From the NCBI RefSeq assembly GCF_029433095.1, contig NZ_JARNTX010000001.1, forward strand, positions 930,001 through 994,000: a stretch of DNA of 64,000 nucleotides, read 5' to 3'. The translations under genes were made by a program, and so were the position numbers. The stretch's first letter is position 1. Every line of letters starts with the position of its first letter. This DNA is from Hymenobacter sp. YC55. Lineage in GTDB: Bacteria; Bacteroidota; Bacteroidia; Cytophagales; Hymenobacteraceae. A model generated the notes under the pieces. That model saw nothing but the letters and a program-made list of their open reading frames with translations, ran no database searches and had not been told where the DNA came from. Below are positions 9,309-17,759 of the stretch, piece after piece.

Positions 9309-9527
9309 AGCAGTTTCTAGGCTCTAGTCCCTGCAAGGCATCCCCAAGGTCTCCACCACGAATTGGCAATGTAGTGTTCAGCTTGTCGGATAGCTAAGCT
9401 GAACGGTGTGCAACAAGTCCGCGCGCCTGTTGTGTCCTTCTGCAAATACCTCGTTTTTAAGACTTTTTTGCTTTACTCCTTGTCAATTCTTCAAACATCT
9501 ACCTCTTCTTGTGGTTAGCTGAACTAT

Positions 9528-10055
9528 ATGACAACAATGGCAGCCGTAGCCACTACCACGGCTACTTTTCTCGGAATGGAGTTCATTGCGTGGTTCATGC
9601 ACAAGTTTGTGTTGCATGGGCCACTGTGGTTTTTGCACCGCTCGCACCATGTGCGGCATCCGCACCACTTCGAGCGCAACGACTTTTTCTTTCTATTCTA
9701 CGGTGCCCTTTCGGCGCTGCTTATCGTGTACGGCACGCCTGATAAGGATTTCCGCTTCTGGATGGGAGTAGGAATTGCGGCCTATGGCACAGTGTACTTT
9801 TTTGTGCACGATGTGCTGATTCATGGGCGGATGCGCTTCTGGCGCAAGTCGCGCAACACGTACTTGCGGGCCTTGAACATGGCTCACAAAATGCACCACA
9901 AAACCACCAGCCGCGACAACTCCGAGGAGTTTGGGATGCTGTGGGTTTCGCCGCGCTACTTTGCGCTGGCCTTACGCAAGCCCGCACCTACGCGCACGCT
10001 TAGGCAACCGGCTGTCAGCAGCAAAAGCAAGCAATTAGAGGGAAAGGACAGCTAG
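9528..10055 (+). CDS. crtZ: Beta-carotene hydroxylase CrtZ
   Basis: A 175-residue membrane di-iron hydroxylase of the fatty acid hydroxylase superfamily, which adds 3-hydroxyl groups to beta-ionone rings. The His clusters of CrtZ are all present: HKFVLH (residues 25-30), HRSHH (37-41), His94 in FVHDVLIHGR, and HKMHHK (120-125). Length matches the family. The last 30 residues are a polar tail. It ends 2 bases before the CarH-like regulator gene, so the two are almost certainly co-transcribed. Together with crtW at 17760 it would give 3-hydroxy/4-keto rings. Confidence 0.9.
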   Translation: MTTMAAVATTTATFLGMEFIAWFMHKFVLHGPLWFLHRSHHVRHPHHFERNDFFFLFYGALSALLIVYGTPDKDFRFWMGVGIAAYGTVYFFVHDVLIHGRMRFWRKSRNTYLRALNMAHKMHHKTTSRDNSEEFGMLWVSPRYFALALRKPAPTRTLRQPAVSSKSKQLEGKDS

Positions 10056-10057
10056 TA

Positions 10058-10963
10058 GTGGGACAGTTTTCAATCAGTGACCTAGAGCAGCTCTCTGGCA
10101 TCAAGGCGCACACTATTCGGATGTGGGAGCAGCGCTATGGTATCCTGCAGCCTGTTCGCACGGCCACCAACATCCGCACCTATTGTGACGACGACTTGCG
10201 TAGGCTCCTCAACGTAGCTACGCTTTGCGGACAAGGCTACCGCATATCCAAAGTTGCGCAGCTAAGTGAGGAAGAGCTATGCCGGGCCGTTATATCCTGC
10301 AACGAAGGCGCACACGATTACTGTCAGCAAGTAAATGGCCTGTTAGCTGCCATGCTCGATATGAACGAGCCGCAGCTTTGCTACCTACTTAATCATGCCA
10401 TCCAGCAGGCCGGCTTTGAGGCTGCGGTTATGCACGTGGTGTATCCGTTTCTGCAGCGCATAGGCGTTATGTGGCAAGCTGGTAGCGTAAATCCAGCGCA
10501 GGAGCACTTGGTCACGAATCTGGTGCGCCAAAAGATGATGGCCGCCACCGATAAGCTTGCTTCGGTACAGCCTACAAAAGCACACCGCTGGGTGCTGTTT
10601 CTGCCGGAAGGTGAAATGCATGAACTGGCGTTGCTGTTCATGAACTACGCGTTGCGTGTTCGGGGCCACCACGTGTTGTATCTAGGTCAAAACCTGCCCA
10701 TCAGAGAGCTCCAAGCCGTATGTGAAACGTATCAGCCGTATGCGCTTTGTACGGTGATGACGGCGGTGCCGGAGCGGGACCGAGTGCAGGACTTTGTAAA
10801 TAGCCTGACTACCCTCTGCCCCAACAAATTGCTTTGCTTCTACGGCCCATTAGCACATATAGAAGGGCTGCAATTACCTAGCAATGCCACCCGTTTTCGG
10901 TTTATGCCCGAATTTTTAACCTTGGCCGACGAGCTTCAGATAGGGGTTGAAAGCAAGGAGTAA
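10058..10963 (+). CDS. MerR-family regulator with B12-binding domain (CarH/LitR-like)
   Basis: A 301-residue regulator: an N-terminal MerR helix-turn-helix (ISDLEQLSGIKAHTIRMWEQ, residues 5-24), a four-helix cap (about 85-165), and a Rossmann-like cobalamin-binding domain (about 175-290). The cap motif W-x9-EH that covers adenosylcobalamin in CarH is present (Trp139, Glu149, His150), and a GEMHE motif offers His188 as lower axial ligand. CarH proteins repress carotenoid genes in the dark and release DNA in light. The residue after the Trp, His in Thermus CarH and used for the light-state bis-His adduct, is Gln140 here. The start is GTG, 2 bases after crtZ, implying coupling to a carotenoid gene it may control. 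Confidence 0.85.
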   Translation: MGQFSISDLEQLSGIKAHTIRMWEQRYGILQPVRTATNIRTYCDDDLRRLLNVATLCGQGYRISKVAQLSEEELCRAVISCNEGAHDYCQQVNGLLAAMLDMNEPQLCYLLNHAIQQAGFEAAVMHVVYPFLQRIGVMWQAGSVNPAQEHLVTNLVRQKMMAATDKLASVQPTKAHRWVLFLPEGEMHELALLFMNYALRVRGHHVLYLGQNLPIRELQAVCETYQPYALCTVMTAVPERDRVQDFVNSLTTLCPNKLLCFYGPLAHIEGLQLPSNATRFRFMPEFLTLADELQIGVESKE

Positions 10964-11262
10964 CAAAAATTTAACTTGTTTAAAGGAAATTTCTGCCTGA
11001 AATTTTATCTCCATAATTGCCTTGTTTGTCTAGAATAAAGTTCGGTTCATCGAGCAATTTAGCAATATAGTGGAGGGGGTGTAATAGGTGAGCTGCCGAA
11101 TTTTGCACGGCCTAAATCATCCTGATAATCAGACGCTTCGTACTTTGCTTGACGCTATACTAGCAGTTGAAAGAGGGGCGAAAAATAGTTGAGCAGGCGT
11201 TACCCGACTTCAAAATTGGCTCGTATATTTGTTTAACCTTTTGCCACGAAAAGCTAAACAGT
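10964..11262 (+). other. Non-coding region between the CarH-like gene and the sigma factor gene
   Basis: About 300 AT-rich bases without a convincing gene. It contains a short inverted repeat AAATTTC-tgcct-GAAATTT near 10988-11006 that could end the crtZ unit (no clear T run) and the sigma-factor promoter box at its right end. It is the natural place for operator sites of the upstream regulator, but no repeated operator could be recognised by eye. Confidence 0.4.
11224..11231 (+). promoter_or_regulatory. Bacteroidota -7 box of the ECF sigma factor gene
   Basis: TATATTTG matches TAnnTTTG perfectly and lies 31 bases before the ATG at 11263. It falls inside the longer TTG-initiated frame starting at 11167, which argues that the shorter ATG start is the real one. 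No good -33 TTG is seen. Confidence 0.6.
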
Positions 11263-11778
11263 ATGACCTCTTTGGAATTCACCAGTCAAGTACAGAAGAT
11301 TTCCTACTCCCTAAAGCCCGTGGCGATGAACCTGACCCGCGACGCTGATGATGCGAAGGACCTGGTTCAAGAGACTTTGCTTAAAGCGTTATTGAACAAA
11401 GACAAGTTTAAAGCTGGTACCAACCTGAAGGCTTGGTTGTATACCATCATGCGCAACACGTTTATCAATAACTACAATAAGATAACGAAGCGCAACAGCA
11501 ACATTGATAGCACCGAGTACTTCCAGTACTTCAATACCGACGAAAATTACATTACGCACAACGGCGCTACCTCCGACTTCGTAGTAACTGACATCAACCA
11601 AGCCATTGCTGGTCTATCGGCCGACTACCGGACGCCGTTTATGATGTACTACATTGGCTATAAGTACCTGGAAATTGCGGAGAAGCTGCAAATTCCGATT
11701 GGCACCGTCAAGAACCGCATTCACATTGCCCGCAAGGAGCTGAAGGATGCGCTTAAGACATACGCCCCCGGCGAGTAG
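11263..11778 (+). CDS. ECF-type RNA polymerase sigma factor
   Basis: A 171-residue sigma-70 family member with only regions 2 and 4. Region 2 (about residues 10-80) carries the core-binding segment DADDAKDLVQETLLKAL and the promoter-melting stretch NLKAWLYTIMRNTFIN; region 4 (about 110-165) ends in YLEIAEKLQIPIGTVKNRI, a clear helix-turn-helix. No anti-sigma gene is adjacent on either side, unusual for ECF factors. It sits between the CarH-like regulator and crtI, so it may drive the carotenoid genes (inference from position). The ATG at 11263 is chosen because a perfect -7 promoter box lies just upstream. A strong terminator follows, so crtI is transcribed separately. Confidence 0.88.
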   Translation: MTSLEFTSQVQKISYSLKPVAMNLTRDADDAKDLVQETLLKALLNKDKFKAGTNLKAWLYTIMRNTFINNYNKITKRNSNIDSTEYFQYFNTDENYITHNGATSDFVVTDINQAIAGLSADYRTPFMMYYIGYKYLEIAEKLQIPIGTVKNRIHIARKELKDALKTYAPGE

Positions 11779-11816
11779 GGAATAGGGAGAGAGTATACCC
11801 CGCCCCGGGCGTATCA

Positions 11817-11866
11817 CGGGCCGCGAACGACGCTACTTCAGCGTTGTTCGCGGCCCGGTTTGTTTT
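11817..11866 (+). terminator. Rho-independent terminator after the sigma factor gene
   Basis: An 18-bp perfect inverted repeat (11817-11834 with 11840-11857) of mostly G/C around the loop ACTTC, followed by GTTTGTTTT. Confidence 0.9.
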
Positions 11867-12072
11867 GTCGCTGTTTCGCCCTTATTCAGCTTATTTCGTT
11901 GAATGACGAGCTAGCGAAAACCTCTGCTGCCTTCGCCGGTATCTTATAGATGCTGTTCTGCTACAACGCATGTTACATAACTGCTGCTAAAGGTTTAGGC
12001 TTGATTCTTCACCTTTGTAGCAGCGGCACCAAGGAAACAACATACACCAGCGCAAACCAGTGATTCGAGTCT

Positions 12073-13581
12073 GTGAGTAAACATGTGATTGTTATTGGCT
12101 CCGGTTTTGCGGGCCTGTCGGCGGCTACTTCTTTGGCGCAACGCGGTTACCGCGTCACTATTCTGGAAAAAAACGAAGGTCCTGGCGGCCGGGCGCGGGT
12201 ATTCAAGGCCGAGGGCTTCACCTTTGACATGGGGCCGAGCTGGTACTGGATGCCCGATATCTTCGAGCAATACTTCGGCCGCTTCGGCAAGAAGGTAGCC
12301 GATTACTACGATTTGGTGCGGCTAGATCCGTCGTATCAGGTGGTGTTCAAAGGCCCTGAGGCAGTCGATATTCCGGCAGCCATGAGCGAGTTGCGGGCGT
12401 TGTTTGAGCGCTATGAGTCGGGTAGCGGGGCACGGCTCGATGAGTTTCTGCGGCAGGCTGCGTATAAGTATGAAGTCGGCATTGGCAAGTTTGTGCACAT
12501 GCCCGGCCGATCGTTGTTGGAATTTGCCGACCCGCGCCTGCTGGTAGATGCCGTACGGCTCGATTTGCTGCAAAGCATGCACAAGCACGTCCGCAAGTTC
12601 TTTAAAGACGCGCGCCTGCTCGAACTGGTCGAGTTTCCCATTCTCTTTCTAGGAGCTACCTCCGAGAATACGCCTGCTCTGTACTCGCTCATGAACTACG
12701 CCGACTTGGCGCTTGGTACTTGGTACCCCATGGGTGGTATGCACAAGATAGTGGAGGGCATGGTGAAGCTGGCACAAGAGCAAGGCGTAACGCTGGAATA
12801 CAACCAGGAAGTGCAGCTGATAGTGGTGGAAAAGGGCCGGGCCACCGGTGTGCAAACCGCTACCGGCTTCCGCCCCGCCGACATAGTAGTAGCCGGCGCC
12901 GACTACCACCACGCCGAGCAGCACCTGCTGGCTCCCGAGTGGCGCCACTACAGCGAATCCTATTGGGACAAGCGCACCATGGCGCCCTCGTCGCTGCTGT
13001 TCTACTTGGGCGTGAACAAGCGGCTCGACAAGCTGCGTCATCACAACCTGTTTTTCGACGAAGATTTTGCGCTGCACGCCGAGGAGATATACGAGCAGCC
13101 GAAGTGGCCGAGCCGCCCGCTGTTCTACGCTTCCACGCCCAGCGTAACGGACCCAAGCGTGGCGCCTCCCGGCTGCGAAAACCTGTTTCTGCTGATTCCG
13201 GTGGCGCCCAACCTGCCCGACCCCGAAGAAACCCGGGAGCATTACTACCACCTCATCATGGACCGGTTGGAGCGCCACTGTGGCCACAGCATCCGCGACG
13301 CGGTGGTGTTCAAGCGCAGCTACGCTCACCAGGACTTCGTGCAGGACTACCACAGCTATAAGGGCAACGCCTATGGCTTAGCAAATACCTTGCGTCAAAC
13401 CGCTATTCTGAAACCCTCACTTAAAAGCAACAAGGTCAGCAACCTGTATTTTACGGGCCAGCTAACTGTGCCCGGCCCTGGGGTGCCGCCCTCGCTTATT
13501 TCCGGGCAGGTGGTGGCCGGCGAAATAGAGAAAGAGTTTCCAGTTCCGGCAAAGCCTGTTGTGCCTGAGTTGGCGCACTGA
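12073..13581 (+). CDS. crtI: Phytoene desaturase CrtI
   Basis: A 502-residue FAD-dependent desaturase that converts phytoene to lycopene (or related products) at the membrane. The N-terminal dinucleotide-binding motif VIGSGFAG (residues 7-14) is followed by GPGGRAR, and the CrtI C-terminal FAD-contact motif TVPGPGVPPSLISG lies near residue 475. Length is typical. The start is GTG at 12073; a near-consensus box CACCTTTG lies at 12010-12017. crtB follows 78 bases later on the same strand. The number of desaturation steps cannot be read from sequence. FAD-dependent ketolase relatives (CrtO type) are longer and less likely. Confidence 0.92.
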   Translation: MSKHVIVIGSGFAGLSAATSLAQRGYRVTILEKNEGPGGRARVFKAEGFTFDMGPSWYWMPDIFEQYFGRFGKKVADYYDLVRLDPSYQVVFKGPEAVDIPAAMSELRALFERYESGSGARLDEFLRQAAYKYEVGIGKFVHMPGRSLLEFADPRLLVDAVRLDLLQSMHKHVRKFFKDARLLELVEFPILFLGATSENTPALYSLMNYADLALGTWYPMGGMHKIVEGMVKLAQEQGVTLEYNQEVQLIVVEKGRATGVQTATGFRPADIVVAGADYHHAEQHLLAPEWRHYSESYWDKRTMAPSSLLFYLGVNKRLDKLRHHNLFFDEDFALHAEEIYEQPKWPSRPLFYASTPSVTDPSVAPPGCENLFLLIPVAPNLPDPEETREHYYHLIMDRLERHCGHSIRDAVVFKRSYAHQDFVQDYHSYKGNAYGLANTLRQTAILKPSLKSNKVSNLYFTGQLTVPGPGVPPSLISGQVVAGEIEKEFPVPAKPVVPELAH

Positions 13582-13659
13582 GGACGCTTTTGCTTGTCTT
13601 TCTAGTAGAATAGAGAGTTCTATTTATCTTCACTTAGTAACTCCGTTACCAACCCCGCC

Positions 13660-14502
13660 TTGGACCACGTCGCCTTATTCACTGAAACCAGCCGAGCGTG
13701 CAGCAAGCTTATCACGCAGCGCTACAGCACGTCCTTCACGCTCGGTATCCGCACGCTCGAAGGGCGGTTTCACCTGCCAGTGTATGCCGTGTATGGGTTT
13801 GTGCGGTGGGCCGATGAGATTGTGGATACCTTCCACGACCACGACAAGGCGGCGCTATTTGCTGATTTCAAGCTGCAGACGGATGAAGCCTTGGCGCGAA
13901 AACTAAGCTTGAACCCGGTGCTGCACGCCTTTCAGGACGTGGTACACGCCTACAACATAGACCGTGAGTTCATCGATGCCTTTCTGTACAGCATGGAAAT
14001 GGACCTCGACGACCGCAGCTACAACCAGTCGTTGTACGAGAAGTACATCTATGGCTCGGCAGAAGTGGTGGGGCTGATGTGCTTGCGTATTTTCTGCGAG
14101 GGCGACGAAGCTATGTTTCAACGGCTGCGGGAGCCGGCGCGGCGGCTAGGATCGGCGTTTCAGAAGGTGAATTTCCTGCGCGACATTCGCTCCGACTACG
14201 ACGAGCGAGGCCGCGTATACTTTCCCGGCGTGTCGTACGAGCGGTTTGACGATACCGTAAAGCGGGAAATAGAGGCCGATATACGGGCCGATTTCGATGC
14301 CGCCTACGTGGGCATCATGCAGCTGCCGCGTTCGGCCCGGCTTGGGGTGTACCTGGCGTATGTGTACTACCTCAAGCTGTTTCATAAGATTCGGCAGCTG
14401 CCGGCGGCACGGATTTTGGGAGAGCGGGTGCGCGTTCCCGACAATACCAAGCTGCTTTTATTGATGGGTTCGTACTTTCGCTACCGCCTTCGGGCAATTT
14501 GA
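13660..14502 (+). CDS. crtB: Phytoene synthase CrtB
   Basis: A 280-residue head-to-head prenyl synthase that condenses two geranylgeranyl diphosphates to phytoene. Both Mg-binding aspartate motifs are visible: DEIVD at 52-56 in RWADEIVD and DIRSD at 175-179 in FLRDIRSDYDERGR. The start is TTG at 13660 (MDHVALFTET), as no in-frame ATG precedes the conserved region. It lies directly downstream of crtI, and a palindromic intergenic element follows it. Squalene synthase is an alternative family, but the pairing with crtI makes phytoene synthase secure. Confidence 0.92.
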   Translation: MDHVALFTETSRACSKLITQRYSTSFTLGIRTLEGRFHLPVYAVYGFVRWADEIVDTFHDHDKAALFADFKLQTDEALARKLSLNPVLHAFQDVVHAYNIDREFIDAFLYSMEMDLDDRSYNQSLYEKYIYGSAEVVGLMCLRIFCEGDEAMFQRLREPARRLGSAFQKVNFLRDIRSDYDERGRVYFPGVSYERFDDTVKREIEADIRADFDAAYVGIMQLPRSARLGVYLAYVYYLKLFHKIRQLPAARILGERVRVPDNTKLLLLMGSYFRYRLRAI

Positions 14503-14519
14503 AGCGTTGCTTTGCTATG

Positions 14520-14557
14520 TTGTCATTCCGCGTATCAAGCGAAGAACGGAATGACAA
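14520..14557 (+). repeat. Intergenic palindrome, GTCATTCCG family
   Basis: Perfect 11-bp inverted repeat TTGTCATTCCG / CGGAATGACAA around a 16-base spacer. The same TGTCATTCCG arm starts the larger palindrome at 18552-18624, so this is a repeat family and not just a terminator; there is no T run. Confidence 0.7.
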
Positions 14558-14599
14558 CGTGGGGGAGAACCGCTCATTCATCCACGAATCCTCTGCCGA

Positions 14600-15184
14600 G
14601 TGAAGCCGTACTACCTTCGTTGTCTTCTCACTTTTGTTTGCCTTACCTCCCTTTCTGAAGTGAAATCCACAGTGGCTCCGGCGCAGCCATTCCTGATTTT
14701 CACTTCCTCACCCCGAATAGAAAAGATGTCCTACTCCGTTTCCAACCTGCGCCGTCAGTACCAAGAGGCCGCTACCAGCAAAGAAGCCGGTGAGAAGTTT
14801 TACCAGTTGATGTCGGTATACCGTGAGCAAGACGCCGTGGTGCTAGCCTACAAAGCTGCCGCCGAAGCCATCCGGGCCCGCGACGCCTCGATGTTCAACA
14901 AGTTGACCTACGTGCAAAACGCCACCAAGCAGTTCGATGAAGCGGTCAAGCTGAATGCAAACAACGCCGAAATTCGCTTCCTGCGCCTGAGCGTGGAAAG
15001 CAATTTGCCCTCTTTCTTAGGGTTAAGCCAGCACGTCGACGAGGACCGGCAGTTTCTGCTGAACACGCTGCTTCAACACCCCAAGTCCGGCCTCGACGCT
15101 GAATCGTTTGGATTGGTACGCAGCTTTATGGTCGACCGGGGCCACGTTTCGGAAGCCGATGCGCAGAAGCTGGCTCAACTCTAG
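14600..15184 (+). CDS. Conserved hypothetical protein, possibly exported
   Basis: No function recognised. The 194-residue reading opens with GTG at 14600 and a hydrophobic stretch (LRCLLTFVCLTSL) that could be a signal peptide; an alternative ATG at 14726 would give a 152-residue cytosolic protein starting MSYSVSNLRR. The body is nearly all helical and TPR-like in flavour: alternating amphipathic helices, KQFDEAVKLNANNAEIRFLRLSVE resembling a tetratrico-type repeat, and a DEDRQFLLNTLL segment. Similar small exported helical proteins occur in other Bacteroidota, from memory. It lies between crtB and a terminator, so read-through from crtB is possible. Confidence 0.6.
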   Translation: MKPYYLRCLLTFVCLTSLSEVKSTVAPAQPFLIFTSSPRIEKMSYSVSNLRRQYQEAATSKEAGEKFYQLMSVYREQDAVVLAYKAAAEAIRARDASMFNKLTYVQNATKQFDEAVKLNANNAEIRFLRLSVESNLPSFLGLSQHVDEDRQFLLNTLLQHPKSGLDAESFGLVRSFMVDRGHVSEADAQKLAQL

Positions 15185-15209
15185 CCGACTGCAGCAACTC
15201 AATCTAGTA

Positions 15210-15236
15210 GAAGCTCCCAATGGGAGCTTCTTTTTT
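15210..15236 (+). terminator. Rho-independent terminator
   Basis: GAAGCTCCCA / TGGGAGCTTC 10-bp stem with a minimal loop, followed by TTTTTT, 26 bases after the hypothetical gene. Confidence 0.85.
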
Positions 15237-15370
15237 GTCTACCCTAGGCAGCGGTTGATGTAAGCGCAGCCTACACAGACGCAACGGGTAGCTTAGAGCG
15301 TTGAACGAGCGGAACTGTACTAAATCAGTGGAAACGGCGTCCATTCCTTACCCTGCTAACTAGCTGTCTA

Positions 15371-15378
15371 TACTTTTG
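15371..15378 (+). promoter_or_regulatory. Bacteroidota -7 box
   Basis: TACTTTTG is a perfect TAnnTTTG match, 12 bases before the ATG at 15391. It overlaps an upstream in-frame TTG at 15376, which is therefore unlikely to be the start; the leader would be only a few bases long. Confidence 0.5.
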
Positions 15379-15390
15379 CTATCAAATTCG

Positions 15391-16590
15391 ATGAAGCTGT
15401 CAATTATAACTAGTGCCTTAGTACTAGCCACACCCACCGTAGTAGCACAGAACGCTACCTTGACGGGGCTTGTGGTAGACGAATTGCAGCGGCCGATACC
15501 CTACGCCAGCGTGGGCGTGAAAGGCAGTCAGCAAGGCACCGCCACCAACGAAGCAGGCGAGTTCAGCTTGCGGGTGGCCTCGTTGCCGCAGCAGCTAGAA
15601 GTACTTAGTATCGGCTACGCGCCCACTACGGTGCAAGTAAGCTCCACCACTTCGCCCTTGATGGTTGTGCTGCCGGCCAATGCGGTGGCACTGCCCGAAG
15701 TGCGGGTCCGCAACCCCGAGCAGGAAGTACGGGAATTGGTGCAGCGAGCTTCGGCCAAGCTGCTTCGGTATGAGAAGCAAGTGTATTACGGTAAGGCGTT
15801 CTATCGGCAAAAAACCCGCTACAACGGTACCTACTGCGAGTTTTTCGATGCCTTCTACGATGTCAAGTTCAACAACCGCCAAATAGAAGGGTGGGACCTA
15901 GGCGAGAGCCGCTACGCCGTGCGGCCAGGTGGCTTCACGTTCACCAATTTCTCGGCCCTTATCCGGGTGGTGCTGCCCACGTTTAGTAAGAACCCGCGGC
16001 GTGAAAAACTACTGACGCCGCTTGGGGCGCAGGCGCTTCAACAGTTTGATTTTACGCTCAAGGAAATTCAAACCAGCCAGGGCCGCGAACTAGCCGTAGT
16101 CTACTTTCAACCGAAAATGCAAACCACTAAAACGGCCCCGAGTGGGCTACTTTATATAGATAGGAAGACAGCCGCCTTGCACCGGCGTGAAATGACGTTT
16201 TCGGCCAGTAGTCTGCTGAAGTTGAATGACCAGCCCGGTACGCATATAGAATCGGATGCCTTTCGCGTGGTGTCCGACTACACGCCCGTAGCCGATTCGC
16301 TTACACGGCTGGCTAGCACGCGCGCGCAGTGCACCCTCGTGACGCAACAGGCAGATGGTAAACTAGATAGCACGCACATTGCTAGCACCTTCTTTTTCTA
16401 CCACTACACGCCGCGCCTAGCCGGGCATGCCTATGCCGATGTGCCCCGCAAAAACAAAGATCTAGAGCAAGTAATGGCTCGGCTTTATAATCCGACCTTT
16501 TGGCTTGATAATGCCGTAGTAAAGGATAGTCCGTTGGATGAGCAGCTAATTAGGGACTTGGAAGGACAGCACGTATTTCGGCGGATGTAA
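15391..16590 (+). CDS. Exported protein with carboxypeptidase-regulatory-like domain
   Basis: A 399-residue protein of unknown function. A cleavable signal peptide (MKLSIITSALVLATPTVVAQ) is followed by a CarboxypepD_reg-like beta-sandwich (about residues 23-100, with the typical G.V.D....PIPYASV and GTATNEAGEFSL elements), then a long soluble domain rich in beta strands with no motif I recognise. The same N-terminal domain heads many Bacteroidota TonB receptors, but there is no beta-barrel here. It sits between the crtB unit and ispH with its own promoter box, so a link to carotenoids is only positional. Confidence 0.7.
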   Translation: MKLSIITSALVLATPTVVAQNATLTGLVVDELQRPIPYASVGVKGSQQGTATNEAGEFSLRVASLPQQLEVLSIGYAPTTVQVSSTTSPLMVVLPANAVALPEVRVRNPEQEVRELVQRASAKLLRYEKQVYYGKAFYRQKTRYNGTYCEFFDAFYDVKFNNRQIEGWDLGESRYAVRPGGFTFTNFSALIRVVLPTFSKNPRREKLLTPLGAQALQQFDFTLKEIQTSQGRELAVVYFQPKMQTTKTAPSGLLYIDRKTAALHRREMTFSASSLLKLNDQPGTHIESDAFRVVSDYTPVADSLTRLASTRAQCTLVTQQADGKLDSTHIASTFFFYHYTPRLAGHAYADVPRKNKDLEQVMARLYNPTFWLDNAVVKDSPLDEQLIRDLEGQHVFRRM

Positions 16591-16700
16591 GCTGAACCAT
16601 CGAGCCAACATCCGGTTTCAAACAAGATTACGTATTTTTTGTGGCCAGCTGAACGGCAACCCCGCAACCTTCCGACCCCATCCGCGGTTATTCCTGCGTT

Positions 16701-17549
16701 ATGCCGCAACACCTGAGTGTCCGTATCGACCCCAATTCCGGCTTTTGCTTCGGCGTTATCTATGCCATTCAAATGGCCGAAGACATCCTCGATGAACAAG
16801 GCTACTTGTATTGCCTAGGCGACATCGTGCACAACGATGAAGAAGTGCAGCGCCTGGAAAAGCGTGGCTTGCGCATCATCGGCTACGAGCAGTTCGAGCA
16901 ACTCCGCAACGAGGCCGTATTGATTCGGGCACACGGTGAGCCGCCAAGTACCTACCAAATGGCGCTGGAAAACAATCTGACGCTTATTGATGCTTCTTGC
17001 CCCGTGGTGCTCAAGTTGCAAAACCGCATCAAAACCAGTTACGACAAGCAGGAGAAGATTTTCATTTACGGCAAGCACGGTCACGCCGAGGTGCGCGGCC
17101 TCTTAGGCCAGACCAGCGGCAACGCCGTGGTGTTTGAGAGCCTCGATGAGTTGCTGCGCCACGAGCTGCCTTCCAACATCACGCTCTACAGCCAAACCAC
17201 CAAAAGCACCGACTCCTTCTACCGCATCAAAGGCGAGCTAGAACAGCGAGGTTACCAAATCAACGCCAACGATACCATCTGCCGCCAAGTAAGCAACCGC
17301 GACAAAGATTTGCGCCGCTTCGCCGAGCAGTACGACCAAGTTGTGTTTGTTTCGGGCACGAAAAGCTCGAATGGGAAAGTGCTGTATCAAGTTTGCAAGG
17401 ACACCAACCCAGCCACGCACTTCATATCCAAGGTAGAAGAAATCTGCCCTACATGGTTTCAACCAGGGCAGTCGGTGGGCATCTGTGGCGCCACCAGCAC
17501 GCCTATGTGGCTGATGGAGCAAGTGCGCGACGCGCTGCTGGCACTGTAG
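16701..17549 (+). CDS. ispH: 4-hydroxy-3-methylbut-2-enyl diphosphate reductase IspH
   Basis: A 282-residue cytosolic 4Fe-4S enzyme that performs the last step of the MEP pathway, giving IPP and DMAPP. The three cluster-binding cysteines are at Cys16 (GFCFGV), Cys100 (DASCPVV) and Cys194 (TICRQVSNR), and the catalytic Glu lies in HGHAEVRG. Length fits the family. Its place among crt genes supplies precursors for C40 synthesis. The gap to crtW is about 210 bases, and no terminator is evident between them. Confidence 0.95.
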   Translation: MPQHLSVRIDPNSGFCFGVIYAIQMAEDILDEQGYLYCLGDIVHNDEEVQRLEKRGLRIIGYEQFEQLRNEAVLIRAHGEPPSTYQMALENNLTLIDASCPVVLKLQNRIKTSYDKQEKIFIYGKHGHAEVRGLLGQTSGNAVVFESLDELLRHELPSNITLYSQTTKSTDSFYRIKGELEQRGYQINANDTICRQVSNRDKDLRRFAEQYDQVVFVSGTKSSNGKVLYQVCKDTNPATHFISKVEEICPTWFQPGQSVGICGATSTPMWLMEQVRDALLAL

Positions 17550-17759
17550 AAGCGTAGCTGAACGGCTATTGAGGCACCGCTAAGCTCCTGCTTGGCGTAC
17601 GAGCACAGCGGGCGCCCGCGCCTACTACGGTTGTTGGTACACAGCCGGAAACTAAAGTTTGTGAGGCGGGCGCTGAACGTATCCTGCGGCGGTGGCGTAG
17701 TCAAGCAACGAAACAAGGTTGCCGCTGACGGTTGATTTGATTTTATTCGTACATAACAT

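Noticed and set aside
11167..11262. Longer TTG start for the ECF sigma factor
   Set aside because: The perfect TATATTTG promoter box lies inside this extension, so the transcript would begin after it.
12649..13353. Antisense open frame inside crtI
   Set aside because: Shadow of codon bias; no start signal and no domain.
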